A stretch of DNA of 64,000 nt from positions 806,001 through 870,000 of the forward strand of contig NZ_JAGIOD010000002.1 in the NCBI RefSeq assembly GCF_017876545.1, read 5' to 3'. Of the stretch, positions 9,657 through 18,552 are shown piece after piece. Within the stretch, counting starts at the first letter, position 1; the number at the start of each line of letters is the position of its first letter. The position numbers were made by a program, and so were the translations under genes. Source of the DNA: Brachybacterium sacelli (GTDB lineage Bacteria > Actinomycetota > Actinomycetes > Actinomycetales > Dermabacteraceae). The notes under the pieces were generated by a model. The model was given only the letters and a program-made list of their open reading frames with translations. It searched no databases and was not told the DNA's origin.

Positions 9657-11390
9657 ATGTCGTCCCTGTCACATCAGTCCTGCGATCCCGGCAGGCTCGG
9701 CGCCGAGCAGGCTGCACCCGGCGGGGCCGGAGAGCCCCGCCCCCTCCCTGACGTCTCCCGCCGTGCCCTGATGCTCGGCGGCATCGGCGCAGCAGGTGCG
9801 ACACTGGCCGGCTGCGGAGCCGCCGCTTCCGAGCAGGAGCCCCCGGTGCGGATCAAGGCCGCGGACACCACCCTCTTCCAGCCCAACTTCAACCCCTACT
9901 CGGGGCAGGCCCTGCAGGGCGCGAGCGGGCTCATCTACGAGCCCATGCAGGTGATCACCGCGATGGACGTCGAGAACCCCGAGCAGTGGCTGGCCTCCGC
10001 GTTCACCTGGAACGAGGACGGCACCGTGCTCACCGCGACGCTGCGGGAGGACGTGAGATGGACCGACGGCGAGGTGTTCGACGCCGAGGACGTCGTGTTC
10101 ACCTTCCTGATGATGAGGGACTTCCCGGCGGCCAACACGGCCGCGCTGCCGCTCCTCGACGCCGTCGCCGTGGACGAGTTCACCGTGGAGATCTCCTTCG
10201 AGTCCACCACCTTCGCCCAGGAGCCCACCATCGGCGAGCTCCCCATCGTCCCGGAGCACGTCTTCTCCGCCTTCGAGGACCCCTCGGCGGAGCAGGTCGA
10301 GGATCCGGTGGGCACCGGCCCGTACGCGCTCGAACGGTTCTCCGACCAGCTCTACACCTTCGTGCGCAACGACGAGCACTGGATGGCCGAGGAGTTCGCC
10401 CCGAGGACGCTCGCCTGGCCCTCCTACACCAGCCAGACCATGGCGACCGCGATGCAGGCGGGCGACATCGACTGGGCAGGGGACTTCATCGCCAACATCG
10501 ACCAGATCTTCGTGCAGCACGACCCGGAGCATCGCGGGCACTGGTATCCCGGCAACGGCATCTTCAACCTCACCTTCAACCTCGAGAAGGAGCTCTGGCA
10601 GGACCTGGAGCTGCGGCGCGGCATCAGCCTGGCGATCGACCGTCAGGAGCTCTCGGACATCGCCATGCTCGGGTACGTCGACGTGCCCCACCCCACCGCG
10701 CTGCCCCGACCGACCTTCGAGGAGTTCATCTCCGAGGATCTGCGTGACCAGGAGTTCGTCTTCGACCCGGACGAGGCCGAGCGGGTGCTCGATGCGGCCG
10801 GCTACGCGCGCGGAGCCGACGGGGTGCGGGTCGCGCCCGACGGGACCCCGCTGTCCTTCGCGCTGCAGATCCCGTCGGACTACAACGACTGGGTCATCGC
10901 GACCCAGGTGCTCGACGAGCAGCTGCGCCGGGTCGGGATCCAGTTCACGCCGCGGGGCGTGTCCTTCGAGTCCTGGACCGAGAGCCGGGACATGGGGACC
11001 TTCGACGTCACCCTGTCGATCGTCGCGGCCGGCCTGGGCCCCTGGTTCATGTACCGCTCGATGCTCTCCTCCGAGCATGCGCCGGAGGACGACGGCCGCG
11101 TGTTCGCGAATTTCCAGCGGTGGTACGACGAGGAGACCGACGAACTGCTTAGCGCCTTCGCGGAGACGGAGGAGGAGACCGAGCGGGCCCGCGCGATCGA
11201 CGGTCTGCAGCGGATCGTGGTCGACGAGCTCCCGGCGGTCCCGATCATCACCGCCCCGAACTGGTTCAACTACAACACCGAGGTCTGGACCGGGTTCCCC
11301 TCGGAGGAGAACCCCTACGCCCTGGGCTCGCCCGTGAACGCCGCCGACCGGATGATCATCCTGCGGCGACTGTCCAGGACCGACGGCTGA
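9657..11390 (+). CDS. ABC importer solute-binding lipoprotein (family 5)
   Basis: 577-residue extracytoplasmic receptor of the DppA/OppA class (SBP_bac_5). The signal region has SRRALMLGGIG followed by lipobox LAGC at about residue 53, suggesting Tat-type export and lipid anchoring. Family features include NPYSGQALQGASGLIYEPM near the mature N-terminus, LREDVRWTDGEVFDAEDVVF, VGTGPYALERF and LRRGISLAIDRQEL. It opens an operon of receptor, permease, permease-ATPase fusion and ATPase. The NFNPY...GLIYEPM type of N-terminus occurs in both oligopeptide and oligosaccharide (cellobiose-type) receptors, so the ligand is not settled. Confidence 0.88.
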   Translation: MSSLSHQSCDPGRLGAEQAAPGGAGEPRPLPDVSRRALMLGGIGAAGATLAGCGAAASEQEPPVRIKAADTTLFQPNFNPYSGQALQGASGLIYEPMQVITAMDVENPEQWLASAFTWNEDGTVLTATLREDVRWTDGEVFDAEDVVFTFLMMRDFPAANTAALPLLDAVAVDEFTVEISFESTTFAQEPTIGELPIVPEHVFSAFEDPSAEQVEDPVGTGPYALERFSDQLYTFVRNDEHWMAEEFAPRTLAWPSYTSQTMATAMQAGDIDWAGDFIANIDQIFVQHDPEHRGHWYPGNGIFNLTFNLEKELWQDLELRRGISLAIDRQELSDIAMLGYVDVPHPTALPRPTFEEFISEDLRDQEFVFDPDEAERVLDAAGYARGADGVRVAPDGTPLSFALQIPSDYNDWVIATQVLDEQLRRVGIQFTPRGVSFESWTESRDMGTFDVTLSIVAAGLGPWFMYRSMLSSEHAPEDDGRVFANFQRWYDEETDELLSAFAETEEETERARAIDGLQRIVVDELPAVPIITAPNWFNYNTEVWTGFPSEENPYALGSPVNAADRMIILRRLSRTDG

Positions 11391-11404
11391 CGGAGGCCGC
11401 CCCC

Positions 11405-12382
11405 ATGAGATTCCTGCTGCGAAAGCTCGGCCTCTACGCGTTCATCGCGTGGGCCGCGCTCACACTCAACTTCCTGATCCCGCGTCTGATGCCCGGTGAT
11501 CCGGTGAGCATCCTGATCGCCGGGTCCAAGGGTCAGATCGATGCGGAGGCCCGAGACGCGATCGCGGCGCAGTTCGGTCTCTCCGACGACCCCCTACCTC
11601 TCCAGTACGTCCACTACCTGGGCGATCTCCTCCACCTCGACCTGGGCGTCTCGCTCAGCCAGTACCCGGTCCCGGTGATGGACATCATCGGCCAGTCCCT
11701 GCCCTGGACGGTCGGCCTGGTGGGCGTCTCGACCGTGATCGGCTTCGTGCTGGGCACCGGGCTCGGTGTGATCCTTGCCTGGCGCCGCGGCACCTGGTCC
11801 GACCACGTGCTGCCGGGGCTGACCTTCCTCAACGCCATCCCGTACTTCTGGATGGCGCTGATCCTGGTGATGCTGCTGTCCGTGACGGTCAGCATCTTCC
11901 CCGCGGGCGGCGGGTACGACCGGTCGATCTTCCCCGAGCCCACGGCGCAGTTCGCCGGATCGGTGCTCTACCACGCGGCACTGCCCGCCCTGACGATCGT
12001 GATCGGCTCCTTCGCCGGTTGGGTGCTGCAGATGCGGAACATGACGGTGACGATCCTGGGCGAGGACTACGTCTCGATGGCGGAGGCCAAGGGTCTGCCC
12101 CCGCGGACGGTCCTGTTCGGGTACGCCGCGCGCAACGCGATCCTGCCCAGCGTCACGGGCTTCGCCCTCGCCCTCGGCGCCGTGGTGGGCGGATCGATGC
12201 TCACAGAGGTGATCTTCAACTATCCCGGGCTCGGCTACGCCCTCTTCCAGGCGGTCAGCGCCCAGGACTTCCCCCTCATGCAGGGACTGTTCCTGATCAT
12301 CTCCCTGGCGGTGATCGCGGCGAACCTGATCGCCGACATCGCCTACGTGTTCCTCGATCCCCGAACCCGACAGGGAGCCTGA
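11405..12382 (+). CDS. ABC importer permease, DppB type
   Basis: 325-residue inner-membrane permease of the dipeptide/oligosaccharide class. It begins FLLRKLGLYAFIAWAALTLNFLIPRLMPGDP, the classic DppB first helix. About six membrane segments follow, and the EAA coupling loop is seen as YVSMAEAKGLPPRTVLFGYAAR. The start at 11405 has GGAGG upstream. The gene follows the receptor by 14 bases and is separated by only 3 bases from the next gene, indicating one operon. It forms the transmembrane channel with the permease domain of the following fusion protein. Confidence 0.92.
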   Translation: MRFLLRKLGLYAFIAWAALTLNFLIPRLMPGDPVSILIAGSKGQIDAEARDAIAAQFGLSDDPLPLQYVHYLGDLLHLDLGVSLSQYPVPVMDIIGQSLPWTVGLVGVSTVIGFVLGTGLGVILAWRRGTWSDHVLPGLTFLNAIPYFWMALILVMLLSVTVSIFPAGGGYDRSIFPEPTAQFAGSVLYHAALPALTIVIGSFAGWVLQMRNMTVTILGEDYVSMAEAKGLPPRTVLFGYAARNAILPSVTGFALALGAVVGGSMLTEVIFNYPGLGYALFQAVSAQDFPLMQGLFLIISLAVIAANLIADIAYVFLDPRTRQGA

Positions 12383-12385
12383 GCC

Positions 12386-14236
12386 GTGAAGATCTCCTCG
12401 CTCGTCCCGCGCAGCGGAAAGGTCCGTGCCGGGACCCTCATCGTCCTGGTGTTCCTCGTCATCGCCGTGGTCGGCCCGCTGGTGGCGACCCACGACCCCC
12501 GGGCCACCTCCTTCGACATGCTCCGGCCCCCGTCGGGCGGGTACTGGCTGGGGACCACCCAGTCCGGGCAGGACGTCTTCGCCCAGTTCGTCCACGGCGC
12601 CCGCGTCTCGCTGCTGGTGGGCCTGCTGGCCGGCGTGATCTCCCAGCTGTTCTCCGTCGTGGTGGGCCTGCTGGGAGGCTACCTGCGCGGGGTCGCCGAC
12701 GACCTGCTCTACATCCTCACCGCCGTGTTCCTGGTCATCCCCGGGATGCCGCTGCTGATCGTGCTGACCGGATACCTGCCCTCCCGCGGCATGTTCTCGA
12801 TCGCCGTGGTCATCGCGATCACGTCCTGGGCGGGCGCGGCGCGCGTGATCCGGGCCCAGACCCTCTCTCTGCGCAATCGCGACTTCGTCGAGGCGGCCCG
12901 AGCCACCGGCGAGAGCCGCCTGCGGATCATGTTCTACGAGGTGCTGCCGAACATGCTCCCGCTGGTGGCCTCCGGCTTCCTGTTCTCGGTGATCGGGGGC
13001 ATCCTCGCCGAGGCCGGCCTCGCCTTCCTGGGACTGGGGTCGCTGACCACGACCAGCTGGGGCTCCATGCTGTACTTCGCCCAGAACTCGCAGGCGCTGC
13101 TGGCAGGCGCCTGGTGGTGGTTCGTGCCGCCGGGCCTGGCGATCGCCGTGATCGGTGCCGGACTCGCCCTGATCAACTTCGGGATCGACGAGTACTCGAA
13201 CCCGCGTCTGCGCACGGGGTCGGCGGTGACCAAGGGCGGAGGGGGCCGCGCCGCCGGAGGCGATGCGACCACGGCGAATGCCCAGGTCTCCGGGATCAGG
13301 TCGGGCACACCGACGGCGCCGGGCGGTGCCACCTCGGCCACCGCGGAGCATGTGGCGCTCACCGAGGAGCGCTCGGCGCACGAGGATCCGGAGCCGGCCC
13401 CGCGGATCCAGCCCTCGCCGATGCCGGGCTCGGCGATCATCGAGGTCGACTCCCTGCGGGTGGACTACCCGACGGCCTACGGCACGGTGCACGCGGTCCA
13501 GGACGTCTCGCTCACGCTGCGCCGCGGGGAGATCCTGGGGCTGGCCGGGGAATCCGGCTCCGGTAAATCCACCCTGACCAACGCCATCACCCGGCTGCTG
13601 CGGCCGCCGGCGGAGCTCGTCGGAGGGTCGATCACCTACCGGGCGGAGGACGGCGCCCCCACCGATCTGCTGCACCTGGAGGACCGTGAGCTGCGGGCTC
13701 TGCGATGGAACGAGATCGCGGTGGTGTTCCAGAGCGCGATGAACGCTTTGAACCCGGTCACCTCCATCCACGCCCAGTTCGACGACGTGATCCGGGTGCA
13801 CCGACCGGGTCTGCCGCCCGCGCGGCGCACCGAGATCGCCACGGAGCACCTCGAGCGGGTGGGGATCGACGCGGACCGCATCGACGCCTACCCCCACGAG
13901 CTCTCTGGCGGCATGAAGCAGCGGGTGGCGATCGCGATCGCCCTGGTGCTGGAGCCCGACGTGATCTTCATGGACGAGCCGACCACCGCCTTGGACCTGC
14001 TGGTCCAGCGCGACGTGCTCGACCAGATCGTGCGCCTGCGGGAGGAGTACGGCTTCGCGATCGTGTTCACCACGCACGACCTCGCGCTGCTGCTGGAGAT
14101 CTCCGACTCCGTCGCCGTGATGCGCCACGGCCGCCTCGTCGAGTACGGCCCGGCCGTCGACCTCTACCGGGACCCGCAGCACCCGTACACGAAGAACCTG
14201 CTGTCCTCGCTCGCAGATCTGGGGAGCCTCGCATGA
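12386..14236 (+). CDS. Fused ABC importer permease (DppC type) and ATPase (DppD type)
   Basis: 616 residues in a single frame. Residues 1-285 are a DppC-like permease (segments from AGTLIVLVFLVIAVVGPLV to LAIAVIGAGLALINFGIDEY; coupling loop FVEAARATGESRLRIMFYEV). Residues 285-348 are a low-complexity Gly/Ala/Thr linker. Residues 350-616 are a complete ATPase with Walker A GESGSGKST near 388, signature LSGGMKQRVAIAIAL, Walker B IFMDEPTTALD and the H-loop HDLALL. These are normally two proteins. The GTG start lies 3 bases past the preceding stop, and the end overlaps the next ATPase gene by ATGA. There is no frameshift or internal stop in the linker, so the fusion appears genuine. Confidence 0.9.
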   Translation: MKISSLVPRSGKVRAGTLIVLVFLVIAVVGPLVATHDPRATSFDMLRPPSGGYWLGTTQSGQDVFAQFVHGARVSLLVGLLAGVISQLFSVVVGLLGGYLRGVADDLLYILTAVFLVIPGMPLLIVLTGYLPSRGMFSIAVVIAITSWAGAARVIRAQTLSLRNRDFVEAARATGESRLRIMFYEVLPNMLPLVASGFLFSVIGGILAEAGLAFLGLGSLTTTSWGSMLYFAQNSQALLAGAWWWFVPPGLAIAVIGAGLALINFGIDEYSNPRLRTGSAVTKGGGGRAAGGDATTANAQVSGIRSGTPTAPGGATSATAEHVALTEERSAHEDPEPAPRIQPSPMPGSAIIEVDSLRVDYPTAYGTVHAVQDVSLTLRRGEILGLAGESGSGKSTLTNAITRLLRPPAELVGGSITYRAEDGAPTDLLHLEDRELRALRWNEIAVVFQSAMNALNPVTSIHAQFDDVIRVHRPGLPPARRTEIATEHLERVGIDADRIDAYPHELSGGMKQRVAIAIALVLEPDVIFMDEPTTALDLLVQRDVLDQIVRLREEYGFAIVFTTHDLALLLEISDSVAVMRHGRLVEYGPAVDLYRDPQHPYTKNLLSSLADLGSLA

Positions 14237-15099
14237 CCACCACCGATACCGGCACCGACGCGGGTGGACGGGCCGGCGCCCGCGTCGTCCTCGAGGGCCG
14301 CAACCTCATCAAGGAGTACCCCGTCGGCGCCCGCAGCGGCCTGCTGCGCCGCCAGCGGACGATGCGCGCCGTCGACGACGTCTCGATCGCGCTCGCCCAG
14401 GGGCGGGTCACCGCCCTGGTGGGCCAGAGCGGGTCAGGGAAGTCGACCCTCGGGCGGATGCTGGCGCGACTCATCCCGGCCACGGAGGGACAGATATTGC
14501 TGGACGGTCGCGAGGTGCCGACGCAAGGCAGCGCCGGCCACCGGGAGTACGTGGGCGACGTGCAGCTGATCCTGCAGGACCCCTTCGCCTCGCTCAATCC
14601 GCTGCGCCGGGCCGCCTACACACTGGGCCGGGCGGTGCGGATCCACCAGGAGGTGCGCGGGGAGGCAGCGGTCCAGGAGCGCTGCGTGCAGCTGCTCGAA
14701 CGGGTCGGGCTCACCCCGGCAAAGCGGTACCTGGACCGGTTCCCGCACGAGCTCTCCGGCGGGGAGCGACAGCGTGTGTCCTTCGCCCGGGCGCTCGCCG
14801 CCTCGCCCACGGTGCTGATCGCCGACGAGCCCGTCTCGATGCTCGACGTGACGATCCGGAAGGAGATGCTCGATCTGATCGACTCCCTGCGCCGCGACGA
14901 GGACCTCGCCGTCCTGTACATCACCCATGATCTCGGGAGCGCTCGCCGCTATTCGGACGACGTGATGGTCATGCACCACGGCCGGGTCGTCGAGGCGGGG
15001 GAGAGCAGATCGGTGATCGACGACCCGCAGCACGAGTACACCAAACGCCTGCTGGCCGCTGCGCCGAACCCTGCCGCCCGGCCGACGCAAGGACCGTGA
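14233..15099 (+). CDS. ABC importer ATPase, DppF type
   Basis: 288-residue second nucleotide-binding subunit. It has Walker A GQSGSGKST, Q-loop ILQDPFASLNP, signature ELSGGERQRVSFARAL and Walker B VLIADEPVSMLD; the segment DPQHEYTKRLLAA is typical of the OppF/DppF C-terminus. The ATG at 14233 overlaps the preceding stop (ATGA), so it is translationally coupled to the fusion protein. It supplies the second ATPase needed for a heterodimeric motor. The operon ends at a hairpin 30 bases downstream. Confidence 0.92.
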   Translation: MTTTDTGTDAGGRAGARVVLEGRNLIKEYPVGARSGLLRRQRTMRAVDDVSIALAQGRVTALVGQSGSGKSTLGRMLARLIPATEGQILLDGREVPTQGSAGHREYVGDVQLILQDPFASLNPLRRAAYTLGRAVRIHQEVRGEAAVQERCVQLLERVGLTPAKRYLDRFPHELSGGERQRVSFARALAASPTVLIADEPVSMLDVTIRKEMLDLIDSLRRDEDLAVLYITHDLGSARRYSDDVMVMHHGRVVEAGESRSVIDDPQHEYTKRLLAAAPNPAARPTQGP

Positions 15100-15129
15100 G
15101 TCACGTCAGGTCGGACCCGGGAGCCCTCA

Positions 15130-15156
15130 CCGTCCCCGCACGGAAAGCGGGGACGG
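15130..15156 (+). terminator. Hairpin terminator of the ABC importer operon
   Basis: A 10-bp perfect stem (CCGTCCCCGC with GCGGGGACGG) and 7-base loop lie 30 bases after the last ATPase gene. Confidence 0.75.
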
Positions 15157-15283
15157 CAGCCAGGACGAGTCAAGTATCCGGGGCCTCTCCCGGCGTGCTG
15201 CAGCGGCACTCACGGGACTCGGGAGCCGGAGGTCATTCCATGGTGTGTGGTGGGAACCGGATCACCTGAAGGGTCGACACGGC

Positions 15284-16213
15284 TCATGAATCCACCGGCG
15301 ACGTCGTCGTCAGCGGGCCGCTGCGTCGCGTGCACAGCCAGACGATCGCGGCGAAGAGGACGAAGGCGATAGCGCTCGGGACCAGGAGCTCGGGCGTGAC
15401 GGCTCCGGGCGAACGGTCGAACCGTTCGGTGAGGTCGGCGTGCAGGACGACCCAGAACATGATGGTCACGACGTTGTAGGCGGCGTGGATGACCCCAGCG
15501 ATCTCGACACCGCCGCTGCGCCACGTGGCGATCGCGGCGGCAACGGACAACACGACGTAGAACACGTTCCACCAGGGGTCGGTCGCTGTGTGGATGACGG
15601 CGAACACCGCAGAGGAGACGGCGATTCCCAGAACGAGAGACGCCCATCGGCCGTGCACCCAGCTTCCCGCGATGCGGAAGATGAGGCCGCGCACTCCGTA
15701 CTCTTCGCCGGCTGACTGCAGCGGTATCAGCAGGACGACCGCCACGAAGAACAAGACGAGTTCCGTGGTGCTCCATTGGCTCGTAGCGCCCGGCTGGAGG
15801 AGCTCGGTGGTAGCGAGTGCGAGGACGCTGATCGGAAGCACGACGAGCAGGGCGCGCCCGAAGACGGCGAAGCGGAAGCGCGAGACGACCGAATGCAACG
15901 ACGCGCCAGGAACCCCGTAGAGCCATCGTTGGATCAGCATGCTCCAGGGAATGACCAGCGCGGCGGGGATAAGGGTAGACGCGAAAATGATCGGCGACAG
16001 TCCCGTCGGGGTCCCGTTCGGAAGGATGAGCGCGTCGAGCCAGATGCCGAGGTAGAAGAACACTTGGATGCCGCCGAACATTCCTCCGAGCACCAGGACG
16101 ATCGCGAGTATGCCCCGCCCGATCCGCCGTTTTTCTCCGGCGAGCACTCTATGGTATTCCACGCCCTCCGGGATCGTTTTGGGGGCGCGGACGCCGGGTA
16201 TCGCTGTCGTCAT
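15284..16213 (-). CDS. CPBP (CAAX/Abi) family intramembrane metalloprotease
   Basis: 309-residue multi-pass membrane protein. The family motif EExxxR appears as AGEEYGVRG, the second motif as FAVIHTATDPWWN, and the third as GVIHAAYN, which together form the glutamyl metalloprotease site. About seven to eight hydrophobic segments are visible. The start at 16213 has GGAAGGA 6 bases upstream. Roles in this family include prenyl-protein processing, bacteriocin immunity and stress signalling; none can be chosen here. A truncated ABC-ATPase remnant lies directly upstream on the same strand, so it may once have been part of an ABC export or immunity operon. Confidence 0.85.
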   Translation of the reverse strand: MTTAIPGVRAPKTIPEGVEYHRVLAGEKRRIGRGILAIVLVLGGMFGGIQVFFYLGIWLDALILPNGTPTGLSPIIFASTLIPAALVIPWSMLIQRWLYGVPGASLHSVVSRFRFAVFGRALLVVLPISVLALATTELLQPGATSQWSTTELVLFFVAVVLLIPLQSAGEEYGVRGLIFRIAGSWVHGRWASLVLGIAVSSAVFAVIHTATDPWWNVFYVVLSVAAAIATWRSGGVEIAGVIHAAYNVVTIMFWVVLHADLTERFDRSPGAVTPELLVPSAIAFVLFAAIVWLCTRRSGPLTTTSPVDS

Positions 16214-16294
16214 GGGATTCCTTCCAGATCGAATGCTCGGTGTTCGGCCGGCGGCTCACCGTCCATCAACCGGGGGGAAGAGAAGCCGATGCCT

Positions 16295-16390
16295 TACTCC
16301 GGCGATCCGGCCAGGCTCGGCGGAGAACGACACGTCGTGGACCGCCATCGAGCTTCGGCAGGGTTCCGTGAGTCCAGTTGCGGTGATCGT
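16295..16390 (-). pseudogene. 5' remnant of an ABC transporter ATPase gene
   Basis: Reading from 16390 the frame gives ITATGLTEPCRSSMAVHDVS, then FSAEPGRIAG. This is the start of an ABC-2-type ATPase up to the strand just before Walker A; the P-loop and everything after it are absent. The codon before ITATGL is ACG where ATG is expected, and the KRYG residues usual after GLT are changed. The piece ends about 80 bases before the CPBP gene. I infer decay by start-codon mutation plus internal deletion. The assignment rests on this short motif only. Confidence 0.55.
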
Positions 16391-16728
16391 GTTTCCTATA
16401 TTCGCCCGGTATGCATGTGCTCGAATCAGCGCATGGTCTCGTCGCGCTCCAACTTTGGGTGGTGTCGCTCGAGCGCACAGAGGAGCGGTGCCGTCTCGAC
16501 CCGGCCGTCTACGGCGCCACCAGCTCTCCCAGATCCCCAGATGGCCATAGGGGACCGGGTCGCGTTGCGTTGCTGCTGCCTGCGACGGGCGTCCACGCTC
16601 GGGTCGGGGCACCTCCTGGCGCCGACGGCGCGGCAACCGGGCCGCGTCCCAGGCTGCCGGCCGCTGGCGCCGACCGCAGTACGGCACGCTCGTGGCTCTC
16701 CCGGCAGGAGGTCGGGCGCAGCAGGTGC
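16391..16728. other. Non-coding stretch between ABC remnant and hydrolase
   Basis: About 340 bases with no supported gene on either strand. The part next to the remnant holds TATAGG, a possible old promoter. The rest has broken, biased frames only. Confidence 0.5.
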
Positions 16729-17835
16729 TCAGGCGAAGGCGATCCGGGCCAGCTCCCGTCGGGAGCGGTCGACCGTGAACCAGGTCCGGCGGGGGTGGAC
16801 CCGATTGGTCAGCAGCGTGGCGACGGTGCCGGTGGTGGGATCGGCGAGCACCGAGGTCCCGGTGAATCCGGGGTGGCCGACGACGCGGGGCAGCAGGACG
16901 CCGGGCGCGGACTCCTGACCCACTCGCAGACCCAGGCCCTGCCGCCAGGGCGCGTCGGTGCTCACCCCGGGCAGCTGGTCGGTCGTCATCAGCGTGCGCA
17001 CCGCGTCTGAGAGCGTCGGTCCTGGTGCCCGGCCGGCCAGGACACGCCCGATCGCGAGAGCGTCCTCGAGGGTGGCGAACAGGCCCGCGTTGCCGGAACC
17101 GCCCAGGGACCAGGCCGTCTCGTCGTGCGTCGCACCGCGCACCAGTCCGCGGGGTGGATCCTCCTGGTACTCGGTGGCCGCCGCCCGCTGTGCCTGGGGC
17201 GGGGCAGGCGCCCAGCCCGCGGTCATGGCGCCGGCGGGATCCAGCACCCGCACCCGGGCGAGCTCGGGCAGGGGAGTGTCTGTGAGCCCCTCGAGCAGCG
17301 CGCCCAGCAGGATGAAACCGATGCACGAGTAGGCGTGCACGCTGCCCGGTGCGGCCTCGAGATGCGCGCGGGAGACGGCCGCCAGGCGCGCCTCGCGATC
17401 ACCGGCGAGACGCCACAGCGGCATGACGGGCGGCAGCCCGGCAGTGTGGGTGAGCAGGTGCCGCGCCGTGATCGCGGGATGCGGGGAGGGCAGGTACTCC
17501 CGGATCGGAGCTTCCGGATCGAGCAGCCCGTCGTCGATGAGGGTCCCGGCCGTCAGCGCGGTGACCACTTTGGTCACCGAGGCCATGTCGAACAGCGTGT
17601 TCCCCTCCACGGGCGTGACCTCCGGGGAGGCCTCCTCCAGCAGGGACCCGTCGCCCGCGAACAGGGCCGTCGACCCGGCCACCGCCTGCGCGGTGCCGTC
17701 GAGGCGGTCCACGGCGGCGACGGCCCCGGCGGCGCCCTCGATTTCCGCTCCATGGGCGGGGGCGGACGCCGCGGCGCGGGTGAGGGCGCCGACCAGTTCC
17801 TGGAGACGGTCCTGGTCGTCCGGGCTGGCGGTCAT
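16729..17835 (-). CDS. Serine hydrolase, beta-lactamase/esterase fold
   Basis: 368-residue class C beta-lactamase-like enzyme (EstB/DD-peptidase relatives). The nucleophile motif SxxK is SVTK in DMASVTKVVTAL, followed by TARHLLTHTAGL. The third motif is HPGFTG (HxG variant). The second motif, normally YxN, reads YSC in HAYSCIGFILLG, so the usual Asn is replaced by Cys. No signal peptide is seen, suggesting a cytoplasmic esterase or amidase rather than a periplasmic beta-lactamase. The start at 17835 has AGGAG 9 bases upstream. It lies 94 bases downstream of a VanZ-like gene on the same strand. Confidence 0.8.
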   Translation of the reverse strand: MTASPDDQDRLQELVGALTRAAASAPAHGAEIEGAAGAVAAVDRLDGTAQAVAGSTALFAGDGSLLEEASPEVTPVEGNTLFDMASVTKVVTALTAGTLIDDGLLDPEAPIREYLPSPHPAITARHLLTHTAGLPPVMPLWRLAGDREARLAAVSRAHLEAAPGSVHAYSCIGFILLGALLEGLTDTPLPELARVRVLDPAGAMTAGWAPAPPQAQRAAATEYQEDPPRGLVRGATHDETAWSLGGSGNAGLFATLEDALAIGRVLAGRAPGPTLSDAVRTLMTTDQLPGVSTDAPWRQGLGLRVGQESAPGVLLPRVVGHPGFTGTSVLADPTTGTVATLLTNRVHPRRTWFTVDRSRRELARIAFA

Positions 17836-17929
17836 GATGCGCTGCTCCTGGTGGGCGTCGACGAGGGGCGCAGAGACGTCACCGAGACGTCCCGGACCCG
17901 GTGGGCTGCAACCACGACGCGGACCGCGT

Positions 17930-18466
17930 TCAGCGCGGGGTCACGGCGCCCGTGGGGGCCCCGTCAGGCTCGGTGGATGCAGGCGCGGTGCCCGCGGTGC
18001 CCACGGGCGGGATCTCGGCCTCCTCGATCTCGGGCGCAGGCCGCTCGGCGCGCTCGCGGCGGAGACGCTCGCCGAGCCACAGCCCGACCCCCAGGGCGAT
18101 GCCGATGACGTCGACGAGCACGTCGGCGCCCTCGGCGCCCCGCTCGGGCAGCAGAACCAGCTGGATCAGCTCGATCAGCAGGGCGTGGGCGAAGGCGACC
18201 AGCACGACCCATCCCATGGGGAACCGCCGACGGGGAGCCAGCAGGCGACCGGCCGCCCAGACGGTCAGGGCGAACACCACGAAGTGGACGACCTTGTCGA
18301 GCCCCGGGGCCCCGGCCCCGGGGACTCCGCTCGGGATCGACGGCAGGTAGAAGCCGATGTTCGCCACCAGGGCGAGCACCAGTGCTCCCGCACGCCACGG
18401 CAGTGAGCCCCCGGCGCGACGGATCTCGTGCGGGAGGCGATGGAGGTACTCGACGACAGCGTCCAT
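17930..18466 (-). CDS. VanZ-like membrane protein
   Basis: 178 residues with about four membrane segments: ALVLALVANIGFYLPS; LDKVVHFVVFALTVWAAGRLL, carrying the DKxxHF motif of VanZ; WVVLVAFAHALLIELIQLVLL, with the conserved ExxQ; and VLVDVIGIALGVGLWLG. The C-terminal 40 residues are a charged, Ala/Pro-rich tail. VanZ-family proteins are linked to low-level glycopeptide tolerance, but most genomic copies have no known role. It is divergent from the DUF3039 gene. Confidence 0.85.
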   Translation of the reverse strand: MDAVVEYLHRLPHEIRRAGGSLPWRAGALVLALVANIGFYLPSIPSGVPGAGAPGLDKVVHFVVFALTVWAAGRLLAPRRRFPMGWVVLVAFAHALLIELIQLVLLPERGAEGADVLVDVIGIALGVGLWLGERLRRERAERPAPEIEEAEIPPVGTAGTAPASTEPDGAPTGAVTPR

Positions 18467-18552
18467 GACCGCATTGTTCCAGCGGTCGCGACTGACCGCG
18501 GGGAGGCGGGGCGCTAGGCTCGGAGCAACGCCAACGATCGAGGGAGCAAGCC

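Noticed and set aside
11594..14182. 862-codon antisense frame over the ABC permease genes
   Set aside because: His/Arg/Gly-rich low-complexity shadow of two real transporter genes.
16214..16550. Plus-strand frame beginning MPPNIPPSTRTIASMPRP
   Set aside because: It overlaps the start of the CPBP protease gene antisense and has no domain.
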